DNA from: a virus | Strand: one strand, 5' to 3' | IMG/VR virus record: IMGVR_UViG_3300036770_005957 | Coordinates: 1 to 21,171 of that record | Length of the DNA stretch: 21,171 nucleotides | In this document: piece after piece, positions 1 to 7,469 of the stretch | Numbering within the stretch: the first letter of the stretch is position 1 | Layout: each line of letters begins with the position of its first letter | The notes under the pieces: generated by a model | Database searches by the model: none | What the model was told of the DNA's origin: nothing | Seen by the model: only the letters and a program-made list of their open reading frames with translations | Translations under genes and position numbers: made by a program

Positions 1-254
1 TGACTGCTGATACTCAGTGGAAGCTCTTCACCACCACTAACCTTGGTGGGGTTGCTGCCTCTGGTCTGGCTCAAGGTTCGGGTATCTATGATCCCCGTGC
101 TGGCGCTGGCAAACTGTCCGGCAAAAACAAAGCACTCGCTATTTGCGAAGTTTGCTGGATTGTTCCTGATGCTCCCCCGGAGCGTGCAGACCTTGCTCTG
201 CAGCCCGCCGGCATCGTGGAATCCACCGCCTATACTTCGACAAGTCCTCAGTGA
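1..254 (+). CDS. C-terminal end of a probable virion structural protein (partial)
   Basis: The open frame enters at the window edge (first full codon at base 3) and stops with TGA at 252-254, giving about 83 residues. The composition is rich in Ala, Gly, Thr and Ser, with an ASGLAQGSGIYDPRAGAG stretch and a C-terminal tail ending TSTSPQ. It contains two Cys near ICEVCW. I do not recognise the family. Its place directly before a strong terminator, and the virion-type genes further on, suggest the last gene of a structural transcription unit, but this is inference. The different-frame reading starting at base 43 is a shadow of this gene. Confidence 0.7.
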   Translation, partial: TADTQWKLFTTTNLGGVAASGLAQGSGIYDPRAGAGKLSGKNKALAICEVCWIVPDAPPERADLALQPAGIVESTAYTSTSPQ

Positions 255-273
255 CTTAGTGTTGCGTAGCCGA

Positions 274-300
274 CCCCTCCTTTTGGAGGGGTTTTTTATT
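274..300 (+). terminator. Rho-independent terminator
   Basis: A perfect 7-bp GC-rich stem, CCCCTCC (274-280) with GGAGGGG (285-291), is closed by a TTTT loop and followed by TTTTTT and ATT. It sits 20 bases after the stop codon of the preceding gene and should end its transcription. It is the clearest intrinsic terminator in the window. Confidence 0.92.
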
Positions 301-386
301 GGTTTCCTGTTCTTAAGTAATTTTTTACAGTATTTAGTGTTTTCCGCTGTCAGAGTTAATAGTGCGTACCGTATTTATCCAGTTTT

Positions 387-650
387 ATGGACAATCGGGA
401 GCTTTCGGACCTTAAATTAGAGCGTAAAGAGTGCCCTAGATGCGGTGCTACTTGGCTCAACGGTATCCATCACTGGCGAACAGGGTATAAAGGTAATGAG
501 TTAGACCTTGCAGGACTTGTTTGTAACCGAGTTAACGACTCAAGTTGTATAAACCCTAAAAAAGGGTGTACCGGAGGGGACACTTGGGAGAAGCGAGCCG
601 AATTTTTGGGTAATTTTGAGCGAGAGCTGAAGCGTATGAGGGAAGATTGA
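387..650 (+). CDS. Small Cys-rich putative zinc-ribbon protein, cyanophage-type
   Basis: This 87-residue protein starts MDNRELSDLKLERKECPRCG. Cys16-x2-Cys19 near the N-terminus and Cys46 and Cys54 further on could form a zinc ribbon; a fifth Cys is at 61. The segments CPRCGATWLNG and LAGLVCN resemble, from memory, a small conserved protein of cyanomyoviruses with no known function. The C-terminal third is charged (KRAEFLGNFERELKRMRED) and probably helical. No clear Shine-Dalgarno sequence precedes the ATG, which is common in this window. It follows the terminator at 274-300 and so must have its own promoter or rely on read-through. A nucleic-acid or protein-binding role is a guess. Confidence 0.8.
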   Translation: MDNRELSDLKLERKECPRCGATWLNGIHHWRTGYKGNELDLAGLVCNRVNDSSCINPKKGCTGGDTWEKRAEFLGNFERELKRMRED

Positions 651-693
651 GGTATTTTGGTCTAAACTACTGCTCACATACTGACTTTTTCAG

Positions 694-1149
694 ATGTCTG
701 CCAAAGTCTATAAGCCCAGTGGCGTCAAAATCGACGTAATTTCTACTCACGACGATGGTGAGTACTTTATGGTTCGGTCTAGCACCACGGGGCGCGTGTT
801 CTTCGCCCATAAAGACCAGGTTGACGACCACACAGAAGATACAAGCCCCACACCGGGCACAAATTCGTTGCAAACTCGCCGTGGTCGGCGACCTTTGAAG
901 AAGGAAGAGGGCGAAGTGGCTGTTGTGAAGCCGTTGCCCCCGACCGACAACCGCATTAACTTAAATAATTTGACTCCTGAGGGTCTGACCCAGTGCCTGC
1001 CCGGTGTTGGCCTTAAGACTGCTAAGGAGATCGTTGAGCTTCGTCAGTCTCTTCCCGGTGAGCGCTTTACGAAGCTCGAGCAGCTTGAATCGATTAAGCG
1101 TGTTGAGTGGAAAGAAGTTTTTGCAACTGGTGTAATTTACGTCGAGTGA
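694..1149 (+). CDS. Helix-hairpin-helix (ComEA-type) protein
   Basis: This 151-residue protein has a small beta-rich N-terminal part (residues 1-45, with DGEYFMVRSSTTGRVFFAHK), a charged linker (46-85, RRGRRPLKKEEGE) and a C-terminal helix-hairpin-helix domain at about 88-145. The hairpin LPGVGLKTAKEI (102-113) is preceded by INLNNLTPEGL, the usual ComEA/HhH arrangement. HhH domains bind DNA non-specifically through the backbone, so a DNA-binding role is likely. Its target is unknown. The 3' end overlaps the convergent HNH-AP2 gene by 13 bases. The ATG at 694 is chosen because it is the first in-frame start and gives a sensible N-terminus; there is no good ribosome binding site. Confidence 0.82.
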   Translation: MSAKVYKPSGVKIDVISTHDDGEYFMVRSSTTGRVFFAHKDQVDDHTEDTSPTPGTNSLQTRRGRRPLKKEEGEVAVVKPLPPTDNRINLNNLTPEGLTQCLPGVGLKTAKEIVELRQSLPGERFTKLEQLESIKRVEWKEVFATGVIYVE

Positions 1150-1706
1150 TCTTCTGGGAAGTTTAACCAAGCAAACTCACCGAAGTATTCGATAGCCGCT
1201 TTGTCATAAGCACGGGCGGCTTCTTCTTCTGTTCTAAAGTTGCCTAAACTTATGTATTTATAGTTAACCCTAATTCTTGAATAATACCTGTTATCTCTTT
1301 TGTCTTTGTAGTACCCTTTATACGTTTTACGGTTTCTTGGAGGTGAGTTAGCCATATTTTGACTTCGTGTAGCTTTTCTTACTTTGCAGTTATTAGCTGA
1401 AGATCTATCCGCGTGGTCGATTTCAGTGTTCCCTGGATCGATTCCATTTTTTAAAGCGTAATAAATTCTGTGATTTAGGTAAGCTGTATTTTTAAGAGAA
1501 AACTCATAGTAAACAGTATTTTTTCTCCAACACTTGTTACCTACTGGATCCCCAACTTTTACTCGGTTGCTGGGTCTCTTTATCCATCTAAGAGTTTCGG
1601 GGATCGATTCGTCTATCTCTATATATTCCGAAATTAGCTCAATATCTATCGGTTTGCAGTTCACGTAGAATGAGCGTATGTAGGCGAACTTTAGCAGATG
1701 GCTCAA
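1137..1706 (-). CDS. HNH-AP2 putative homing endonuclease
   Basis: This 189-residue protein has an HNH_3-type nuclease part at about residues 40-122 and an AP2 DNA-binding domain at about 129-183. Candidate nuclease residues are His79 (YLNHR), the EIDH motif with Asp97-His98, and the Asn residues around 105-106 and 117-120. The AP2 part shows YKGYY, then SLGNF and EEAARAYDKAAIEYFG, all typical. Proteins of this architecture are usually free-standing mobile endonucleases that recognise a long DNA site. The gene runs against its neighbours and overlaps the plus-strand gene ends by 13 bases on one side and 9 on the other. Bases 1261-1320 have 18 of 60 G/C, against 33 of 60 for 1021-1080 in the neighbour, which suggests transfer. 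Confidence 0.9.
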   Translation of the reverse strand: MSHLLKFAYIRSFYVNCKPIDIELISEYIEIDESIPETLRWIKRPSNRVKVGDPVGNKCWRKNTVYYEFSLKNTAYLNHRIYYALKNGIDPGNTEIDHADRSSANNCKVRKATRSQNMANSPPRNRKTYKGYYKDKRDNRYYSRIRVNYKYISLGNFRTEEEAARAYDKAAIEYFGEFAWLNFPEDHST

Positions 1707-2318
1707 CTTTCACAGAATGAGTTAGAGCAAATCCAAAGTTATCTAGCGCAGCAAGGCGTAACATTTAATGCTACGAGCACAGACGCCACTAAGCGCGAGA
1801 TCGTATACGCGGCGGTCAATCAGCTTACACGTCAACCTAGTCAAGTCTTTGGTTACGCTCTTGACGATTTCAACTTCAGTCGTGTTGCGTATCACTTAGG
1901 TTACAATATCGCCACTGTACCTGCTGGTGATTATGCAAGGTTGCTGGAAGCATGTAACAGCATACCTAGCGAGTTTTACTATGACAAGATTATTCAGCAA
2001 GTAGAGCGATGCGAAGAAGCTGAGCGTTTAACTGAGCTGGCTACTGGTCGAGCCACCAGTCGTCAAGAGACAATTCTTGGTGACGTGTCTCGCTCTATTT
2101 CGATTCAGGACAAACGCGAAACTGCTCGTATTTGGAGAGAAAATTATCTCTTTGAATGCGATCGTTTAGCGGGGATGCTTTATGTACCCAACTACAAGGA
2201 CCCCGTGGCATCCCGCTATCGGTTTGAACGCAGCGGCGGAGAGTTCATACAAGCCATACCTGGACCTCCGGATGTTTCCAGGGCAGATCGACTCTATTTT
2301 TATGCGAATTGGAGATAG
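1698..2318 (+). CDS. Unknown protein, probable virion component
   Basis: This 206-residue protein is not recognised. It is mostly helical in appearance, with a Gln/Glu-rich start (LSQNELEQIQSYLAQQG) and a middle section LLEACNSIPSEFYYDKIIQQVERCEEAERLTELATG. The C-terminal third is more mixed, with aromatic and Pro-rich stretches ending in YFYANWR. No signal peptide or membrane segment is seen. It opens a close-spaced plus-strand run (next gene 31 bases downstream) that continues into clear structural-type proteins, so a head-tail connector or similar minor virion role is possible but unproven. Its first 9 bases overlap the start of the oppositely oriented endonuclease gene. Confidence 0.75.
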   Translation: MAQLSQNELEQIQSYLAQQGVTFNATSTDATKREIVYAAVNQLTRQPSQVFGYALDDFNFSRVAYHLGYNIATVPAGDYARLLEACNSIPSEFYYDKIIQQVERCEEAERLTELATGRATSRQETILGDVSRSISIQDKRETARIWRENYLFECDRLAGMLYVPNYKDPVASRYRFERSGGEFIQAIPGPPDVSRADRLYFYANWR

Positions 2319-2349
2319 ACTGTCTCTATTGATCTCGCGTTAGTTACAG

Positions 2350-4164
2350 ATGCAATCGGGCATTCGCGGAGGAGTCGGTTTCCTTAGGAATTTAATCCAG
2401 CGTGCTGGCGGAGCTAAGCAAGCTCGTCAGTTAATGGAAGCCGTTCGGCAGACGCTTCCTGCAGCGGAGATGAGCGGTGTTCGTGGAATCAGTGAACCTG
2501 TACGGCGAGCAGCTGTACAAGCGGGTTTAGTAGACGAACTTACTGCGTTTCCTTCTGCTGTTTCTCGTCAAGGTGGGAACCTCGGTGTGCTCGGCACTCG
2601 TAATGTGCCTACTGCACGTCAGTTAGGTCAAGCCCCGGTACCTCAGTTTGGTCCTGGCTCTCGTACTCCTGTCGCACCTGCAGGTTCTCGTCCCGTAAAT
2701 CAACTCCTGCCACAGCCTTATCAAGGGCCACGCCCTCGTGGCGGAGACATTGTACCTACTTCTTCTCCCGCGACAGCACCTGCTGCTACTCGCACTCAGT
2801 TTACTGAGGATTTAATTAGCACTCCTGTTACGCAGGGGCCGTCTCGTGCTCCCGTGCAAGGTCCGTCCATGACGGGTACTCCTGTACAAGGTCAGCTGGA
2901 TCTTCGTTTCGGTCCCGGAGCTCGTTCGTCTGCTGAGTTCACGACCAGTAAAGGTGCAGTACGTCCTGTTGGCACCAACATCGCAGGACAGCCTTTCCGT
3001 GGCGGCCCTGTCGCTACTGAGCGCAATCTCGAAACATTTGCAATTAATAGAGCCGCTTCTGAACCTCTGGAAGCTGCTGCACAGCGTGTACCCCAGGGGC
3101 AAGGGTCTTTCTTTATTGAAAACACTCCTGATATCTGGACCGACGCTTTCCGTATGCGTCCGGAGTTAGTTCGTCAGCTCCCTGCTGAAGTACAGCGTCG
3201 CATCGGCACTACGATGATGCGTGAAGCGGCTGATCTCGGTCCGGTCGCACCTCGCCCGGCTTTTGGACCTAACGCTGGGCCTGCTCCTGCCGACTCCATT
3301 GTTACACGCGCCTTTTCTGGGGGTGCTGCTGGAGGCAATGAACTGGTTGATCTTGGAGCTCTAAGCGCTCTGATGAACAACCCTGCCATCCGTACCGCTT
3401 TAGGTCTAGGTGGCTTAGGTGCGATTGCTACCGGCGCGGCTTTCATGGGCGGCGACCGTGATCGCACGGGCGAGACGACTGCTGGATCACCTCCGATGAC
3501 CCCCGAGCAGCCTCTATTTCTTGAGTCAGACGGGAGTGTTTTAGGGACAGCGCCCGGAACGAATCTCGGTCTCAATCCTCCCGCGCCTGGCAATATTGAC
3601 CCTTCCGCCCCTGCTCCGCAAATTACGAGCGGAGGTTTGGAGCGTGAAAGTGCTATTCGAGAAGCACTAGCTCAAACTGCTCCGGGAGCAGCCGCTGTTA
3701 TGCGTGCCGTCGAGCCCATGAGCCCTGAGAAATACCGCAGCATCGAGGAGTATGCAGCAGCTCGTCAAGCTTATGCCCAAGCTAAGCCACAAGTACAAGC
3801 TTTGATGCGGTACATGGAGACTCAGAGCCCCACTGCCGGCGGCGGCTTAGCCATGTGGGCCAGTAAGTATCCTGGTCTTGCTTCGAGTTACCAAGCACAG
3901 CAACAGCAACTTAAAAACCCTGCCGCTAATCAACAAAGCTCCGAGACAATCACAACTACGACTGTGACTGCTCCCATCGGATCCGAAGTTTCTGCAGCCG
4001 CTGTGGGTAACGCAGAAGCTTTGTCAAATGCTGCTATAGCCCCTAGCGCAGGTGCATTTGATATGGCTGATGTAACTCGCCCCCAGATTCAACCAAATCT
4101 GCAACGGGTACAAGAGTTTATTCAGCGTCAGGCTCCTCGCTCGGCTATGTATGCCGGTTATTGA
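2350..4164 (+). CDS. Large Pro/Ala/Gly/Gln-rich protein with one hydrophobic segment
   Basis: This 604-residue protein has a helical basic N-terminus (GFLRNLIQRAGGAKQARQLM) and then a long low-complexity stretch rich in Pro, Gly, Ala, Gln and Arg up to about residue 330. A hydrophobic Gly/Ala segment follows at about 343-369 (RTALGLGGLGAIATGAAFMGG), long enough to cross a membrane or to be a membrane-active helix. After a second Pro-rich stretch there is a helical part at about 430-500 (EYAAARQAYAQAKPQVQALM) and a Gln/Thr-rich tail. I do not recognise the family. Composition and context suit a minor virion or ejected internal protein. Minus-strand and alternate-frame readings inside it are shadows. 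Confidence 0.82.
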   Translation: MQSGIRGGVGFLRNLIQRAGGAKQARQLMEAVRQTLPAAEMSGVRGISEPVRRAAVQAGLVDELTAFPSAVSRQGGNLGVLGTRNVPTARQLGQAPVPQFGPGSRTPVAPAGSRPVNQLLPQPYQGPRPRGGDIVPTSSPATAPAATRTQFTEDLISTPVTQGPSRAPVQGPSMTGTPVQGQLDLRFGPGARSSAEFTTSKGAVRPVGTNIAGQPFRGGPVATERNLETFAINRAASEPLEAAAQRVPQGQGSFFIENTPDIWTDAFRMRPELVRQLPAEVQRRIGTTMMREAADLGPVAPRPAFGPNAGPAPADSIVTRAFSGGAAGGNELVDLGALSALMNNPAIRTALGLGGLGAIATGAAFMGGDRDRTGETTAGSPPMTPEQPLFLESDGSVLGTAPGTNLGLNPPAPGNIDPSAPAPQITSGGLERESAIREALAQTAPGAAAVMRAVEPMSPEKYRSIEEYAAARQAYAQAKPQVQALMRYMETQSPTAGGGLAMWASKYPGLASSYQAQQQQLKNPAANQQSSETITTTTVTAPIGSEVSAAAVGNAEALSNAAIAPSAGAFDMADVTRPQIQPNLQRVQEFIQRQAPRSAMYAGY

Positions 4165-4204
4165 TATAAAATAACTAGAGGATTCACGGCGTAACGAGTA
4201 GCGT

Positions 4205-4738
4205 ATGGCTGAGCTTTTTATGTCACCGCGCAGCTCTGTCTACTCGGGCGGCGATCTAGTCCCTTACCGGGAGCGACCTGATATCGGTGCCGCTCCTGGT
4301 ATTGCTATGGGCACTGAACCTCAAGTATCTGCCGCCCCTCAAGGCGGCGGTGGGTTTTTAGCTGGCTTAGAGCGATTTGCTGGAGCAATAAATCCTATTG
4401 TCGAAGCGGCTGTTGCATTCAAGCGCGGTTACGACACAGGGTTACCTCTTCCAGGTCGATTCGGTGGTAATCGAATGGCCGGACAGGAATTTATCTTCCA
4501 AGCTTTGGAGGATATGCGAGCTCGTAATGAACTTGCATCAGAAGAAGCCCGTCGTGAACGAGAAACTGCTCGTCAACAAGATTTAAAGACACAAGTTTTG
4601 CTTAAGGCTTATGAGAATAAAGAAATCAGCCTTCAAGACTTAATGAAAGGCATAGAGTCCGGAGATCTTTCTGGCCTTGATTCTGCAGGAAAACTTCCAA
4701 GCCAAGGAGAGCCTGCAGCACCTAAGGCAAAACCATAA
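4205..4738 (+). CDS. Unknown protein with central coiled coil
   Basis: This 177-residue protein begins with a disordered-looking Pro/Gly segment (about 1-50), followed by a short Gly/Ala-rich amphipathic helix (GGGGFLAGLERFAGAINPIVEAAVAFKRGYDTG is its region, residues 47-79). A charged coiled-coil-like segment follows at about 92-140 (EDMRARNELASEEARRERET), and the tail is Pro/Ala/Lys-rich. It resembles the preceding gene product in composition: disordered N-terminus, Gly/Ala helix, helical C-terminus. A virion or scaffold-like role is inferred from this and from position. In the 40-base gap before it, TATAAAAT (4165-4172) is a weak variant of the T4 late box. Confidence 0.75.
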   Translation: MAELFMSPRSSVYSGGDLVPYRERPDIGAAPGIAMGTEPQVSAAPQGGGGFLAGLERFAGAINPIVEAAVAFKRGYDTGLPLPGRFGGNRMAGQEFIFQALEDMRARNELASEEARRERETARQQDLKTQVLLKAYENKEISLQDLMKGIESGDLSGLDSAGKLPSQGEPAAPKAKP

Positions 4739-4795
4739 GTGCGGCTATAGTTAAACAGAGATTCTTTAGTTTACTAATCTCACGGAGTACATCTA

Positions 4796-5353
4796 GTGGC
4801 CTCTACTAGCACGAACAAGCAGCCCCTCATGGTTGATCGCCCCTTTTTTCGGGGTGCAAAAATCAACAGCGGAACCACCGTCGTTGCGGATGCAAGCAAC
4901 CCAGATTTCGGCGATCTGATTCAGCTTGTCCGTGTGGGCGATATCCCCTCTGAAGATGGGGCTTTGGTTGAAGATATCTTTGTTGTTTCAGCCGAAGGCT
5001 ATCCAAACAACGGGGGAGTCCGATCTGCTGCTTTTGGGGTGTACGTTTATGCGCCAAACCAGGCAGCACCGTCAACCTCTACGTCGCTGCTCGTAGGCAA
5101 GTTTGAAGTCGGCCTCTCTGGTGACACTGAAGGTGTTATCCAGCGCGTTGAACTCCCAGCAACTGTGGCGCCCACACCTCAAACAGGTGATACGTCTCTT
5201 GTGTATCCTATTGAGCGAGGCAAATCCGAAGCTATGTACCTTGAGAAGGGTTACATTCTCTGTATCGGATATCTTGGTAACGGACCCGCTGCTGTCTCAG
5301 GTGGACTTAGCGTATCCGGTGTTTCGATCATGGCTCAAGGCGGATTTTATTGA
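4796..5353 (+). CDS. Beta-rich probable virion protein, GTG start
   Basis: This 185-residue protein starts at GTG, with CGGAG at 4783-4787 at good spacing, which decides the start. The predicted sequence opens MASTSTNKQPLMVDRPFFRG and continues with alternating hydrophobic and polar residues, many Val/Gly/Thr, and no long helix, as in compact beta-sandwich virion proteins. Examples are LIQLVRVGDIP, DIFVVSAEGY and GKFEVGLSGD. The C-terminus GLSVSGVSIMAQGGFY is also strand-like. It stops three bases before the next gene, so the two are probably translated together. I do not recognise the family; a decoration, collar or tail role would fit. Confidence 0.82.
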   Translation: MASTSTNKQPLMVDRPFFRGAKINSGTTVVADASNPDFGDLIQLVRVGDIPSEDGALVEDIFVVSAEGYPNNGGVRSAAFGVYVYAPNQAAPSTSTSLLVGKFEVGLSGDTEGVIQRVELPATVAPTPQTGDTSLVYPIERGKSEAMYLEKGYILCIGYLGNGPAAVSGGLSVSGVSIMAQGGFY

Positions 5354-5356
5354 TTC

Positions 5357-6901
5357 ATGGCACGAAGAAAAGGCTCCGACGACTTTGGTTGGCAAGGGCA
5401 TCAACCAAAGAAATCGAAGTTCAAATTTTCTTCGTTTGAGGGAGCCAGCTCTGCGCATCAGCTCGGCTCCCCGATGCCGTTTAAGCGAAAGTTTAGACCA
5501 GATTTTAATTTAAAAGATTTCAGTATTCTCTTTGACTACAACTATGCGTCTATGTGGACGCGTTGGCGGAGAGGGTATGAGCTTTATATGTACGCCAATC
5601 AGGCATACGTAGGTCTTAACTACTCTTTTCGATATTGGACAACAGGCACCGTGGGAATCGGGGCAGCACTCCCTGGTGTCTGCTACATGTACCCTTCCAT
5701 GAGCCAGGATATGGCCATGAGAATGGTTGCTATTAGACCTAGAGATTCGTTTAATTTCTTAGATTTTGGTTATGCGATTAAATCAGTCACCAAGACAAGT
5801 GACACTATTTACGCTGTAGAACTTACAAGTAATTTTGGACCTCCAATTTCATTTTTTCAAGGTGAAGTTCTTTCAGATCGGTTCGATGCTACCGGCACAG
5901 AGAAGACTACATATAACAACTACACAGTAGTCGGAGTCGGCAATGGGACAACTCCCTTAACACCAGGCTTTGCTCCTATCTTTAACAGTATTTTTATCTC
6001 ACTAGATACAAATAACAGCTGGTCCGTTATTGATAACGAGACGCTTCAGGCTCCTGCATCGCCGCCTACTCCGGGTGAGTATTTCACCACGGAGATGAGA
6101 TTTGGTTGTAATTGTCCAGACTACCTAGCTCGTGAAGATTTTAATCTTTATGAGTACAGCTTAAAGAGAAGATACCCTTATACACCTCCTCAGGATTTAA
6201 AACCAGGCCAGTATGACGCCGGCAACGACTATCAAGCCGGTAGGACATCACCGTCACGAGACTATCCAGGGTTTAGTCGTGACTTCGGTTTTTTATATGT
6301 AAAGAAAATACTGGATCTACCTGCATATTCTGATGGATCTAAAGTTTACTCAGATCCTAATCTTCTTTATTTTGCGCCTAGGTGGTGTAAACATATTTAT
6401 GCGTCCTTTTGGGATATGCAAAACCGCTTCGGGACTGATGTTTTTTCCCAAGCGTGGTTAGCTCAACCAAGTGATGAGCCTATGGATGATCGATATCGCG
6501 ATGAATTTGAGATGAATCTTGCTAAGCAAACGACGTTTGAGAAGCGTCAGCAGAGGCTTCGTTGGTGGGAAAAGTATTCTCCTTCTCAGAATACAGTACC
6601 AAATCACATGATGTACCCAGATATGCACCCAACTATGATCAAGACGCTTAACTTTGACACATTAGCGTCAGGTACATCGACTGCAATGACGCCTAGTGGC
6701 TTTGAGATGTTCAAGATAAATCAGTACAACCCTTTTGCTCCCCCAGATCCAGCAATCACACCCCGGCTAGACGGAGGTACCTACAGTAACGGGGTTTTAG
6801 TTAGCGGCGCTACTTTGATTTATGATGGCGGTCAGTACTCAAACGGTGTACTGATACCTTATCCCTCTTATCCATCGCTTATAAACGGAGGCACTTACTG
6901 A
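5357..6901 (+). CDS. Aromatic-rich probable virion protein with split SWIM-like Cys/His signature
   Basis: This 514-residue protein has a basic N-terminus (MARRKGSDDF...KKSKFKF), then a Tyr/Trp-rich part (about 55-95, YASMWTRWRRGYELYMYANQ) and a mixed beta region to about 240. CNCPDY lies at 251-256 (Cys251, Cys253) and WCKHIYA at 343-349 (Cys344, His346). These two pieces match the two halves of a SWIM zinc-binding motif (CxC...CxH) but are about 90 residues apart, much more than usual. Residues 375-405 are charged and helical. The C-terminus carries repeats GGTYSNGVLV, GGQYSNGVLI and NGGTY. It sits between virion-type genes, with 3 bases before it and 1 base after. The family is unknown to me. 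Confidence 0.85.
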   Translation: MARRKGSDDFGWQGHQPKKSKFKFSSFEGASSAHQLGSPMPFKRKFRPDFNLKDFSILFDYNYASMWTRWRRGYELYMYANQAYVGLNYSFRYWTTGTVGIGAALPGVCYMYPSMSQDMAMRMVAIRPRDSFNFLDFGYAIKSVTKTSDTIYAVELTSNFGPPISFFQGEVLSDRFDATGTEKTTYNNYTVVGVGNGTTPLTPGFAPIFNSIFISLDTNNSWSVIDNETLQAPASPPTPGEYFTTEMRFGCNCPDYLAREDFNLYEYSLKRRYPYTPPQDLKPGQYDAGNDYQAGRTSPSRDYPGFSRDFGFLYVKKILDLPAYSDGSKVYSDPNLLYFAPRWCKHIYASFWDMQNRFGTDVFSQAWLAQPSDEPMDDRYRDEFEMNLAKQTTFEKRQQRLRWWEKYSPSQNTVPNHMMYPDMHPTMIKTLNFDTLASGTSTAMTPSGFEMFKINQYNPFAPPDPAITPRLDGGTYSNGVLVSGATLIYDGGQYSNGVLIPYPSYPSLINGGTY

Positions 6902-6902
6902 T

Positions 6903-7469
6903 ATGGCATCTACTCCAGTTATACTACTTTCTAAGCGATCTGGTAATTCTTCTGATCGCCCAAATACATCTACGGTTCAAGCTGGCGAAGCCGCCATGAG
7001 CTTCGGTGCCGCTGACCCTGGTCTGTACTTTAAGGATTCTGCTGGAAGCATTCGGAAGTTTGGATCAAATCACTACGGGACTACAGCTCCTAATTCTGCT
7101 CCTGTTGGTTCAACGGGGAATTCTGTAGGAGAAACCTGGGTCGATTCATCAAGCAGCAGTTACTACCTTCGCGTCTGGACTGGAGCCTCGTGGCAGAAAG
7201 TTGGAGCCGGCTTTGCAGATACAACCAACACAGCCAACAGCGCTACAACCGCTGGAAGTGCTGCAACTGCAACCGTAGCTAACTCTGCTGTCGTAGCCAG
7301 CGGCGCCCTTTCGTCAGTTGTAGCCAGCGGCGCCCTTTCGTCAGTTGTAGCCAGCGGAATACAAGTAGTTACTACTTTACCCGCTGCCTCAACCGGGTAC
7401 CTTGTATATCTAAATGCAGGAGCTAGCGGTCTTTATGTGTCGGCCAACGGAGGTTGGATCCTCACATAG
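6903..7469 (+). CDS. Tail-fibre-like protein
   Basis: This 188-residue protein has an N-terminus of the kind found on many phage fibres: VILLSKRSGNSSDRP, then VQAGEAAMSFGAADPGLYFKD, a short beta module reading out a label-like LYFKD. A second module with GETWVDSSSSSYYLRVWTGASWQKV (about 78-103) is the common WVD...LRVW..ASW type. From about 108 it is an Ala/Ser/Thr/Val-rich shaft with tandem VVASGALSS units, and it ends with a short Gly-rich tip (TGYLVYLNAGASGLYVSANGGW). Such proteins trimerise as tail or short fibres. Its stop overlaps the end of the convergent Dps-like gene by 8 bases. Confidence 0.85.
   Translation: MASTPVILLSKRSGNSSDRPNTSTVQAGEAAMSFGAADPGLYFKDSAGSIRKFGSNHYGTTAPNSAPVGSTGNSVGETWVDSSSSSYYLRVWTGASWQKVGAGFADTTNTANSATTAGSAATATVANSAVVASGALSSVVASGALSSVVASGIQVVTTLPAASTGYLVYLNAGASGLYVSANGGWILT
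7293..7357 (+). repeat. Exact 27-nt tandem repeat, 2.4 copies, in fibre shaft
   Basis: The units 7293-7319 and 7320-7346 are identical over all 27 bases, and 7347-7357 repeats the first 11. Each unit begins GTAGCCAGCGGCGCC and encodes VASGALSSV in frame. Perfect identity, including third codon positions, points to a recent duplication or slippage event in the fibre shaft. Confidence 0.95.

Noticed and set aside
1255-1262. TATAAATA on the minus strand inside the HNH-AP2 gene
   Set aside because: It encodes part of NYKYIS in the AP2 domain and lies in an AT-rich gene with no minus-strand gene start nearby downstream; most likely chance.
3174-3593. 139-residue minus-strand reading inside the 604-residue gene
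   Set aside because: It is the Pro/Ala/Arg-rich complement of a Gly/Ala/Pro-rich gene, as expected for a shadow frame.
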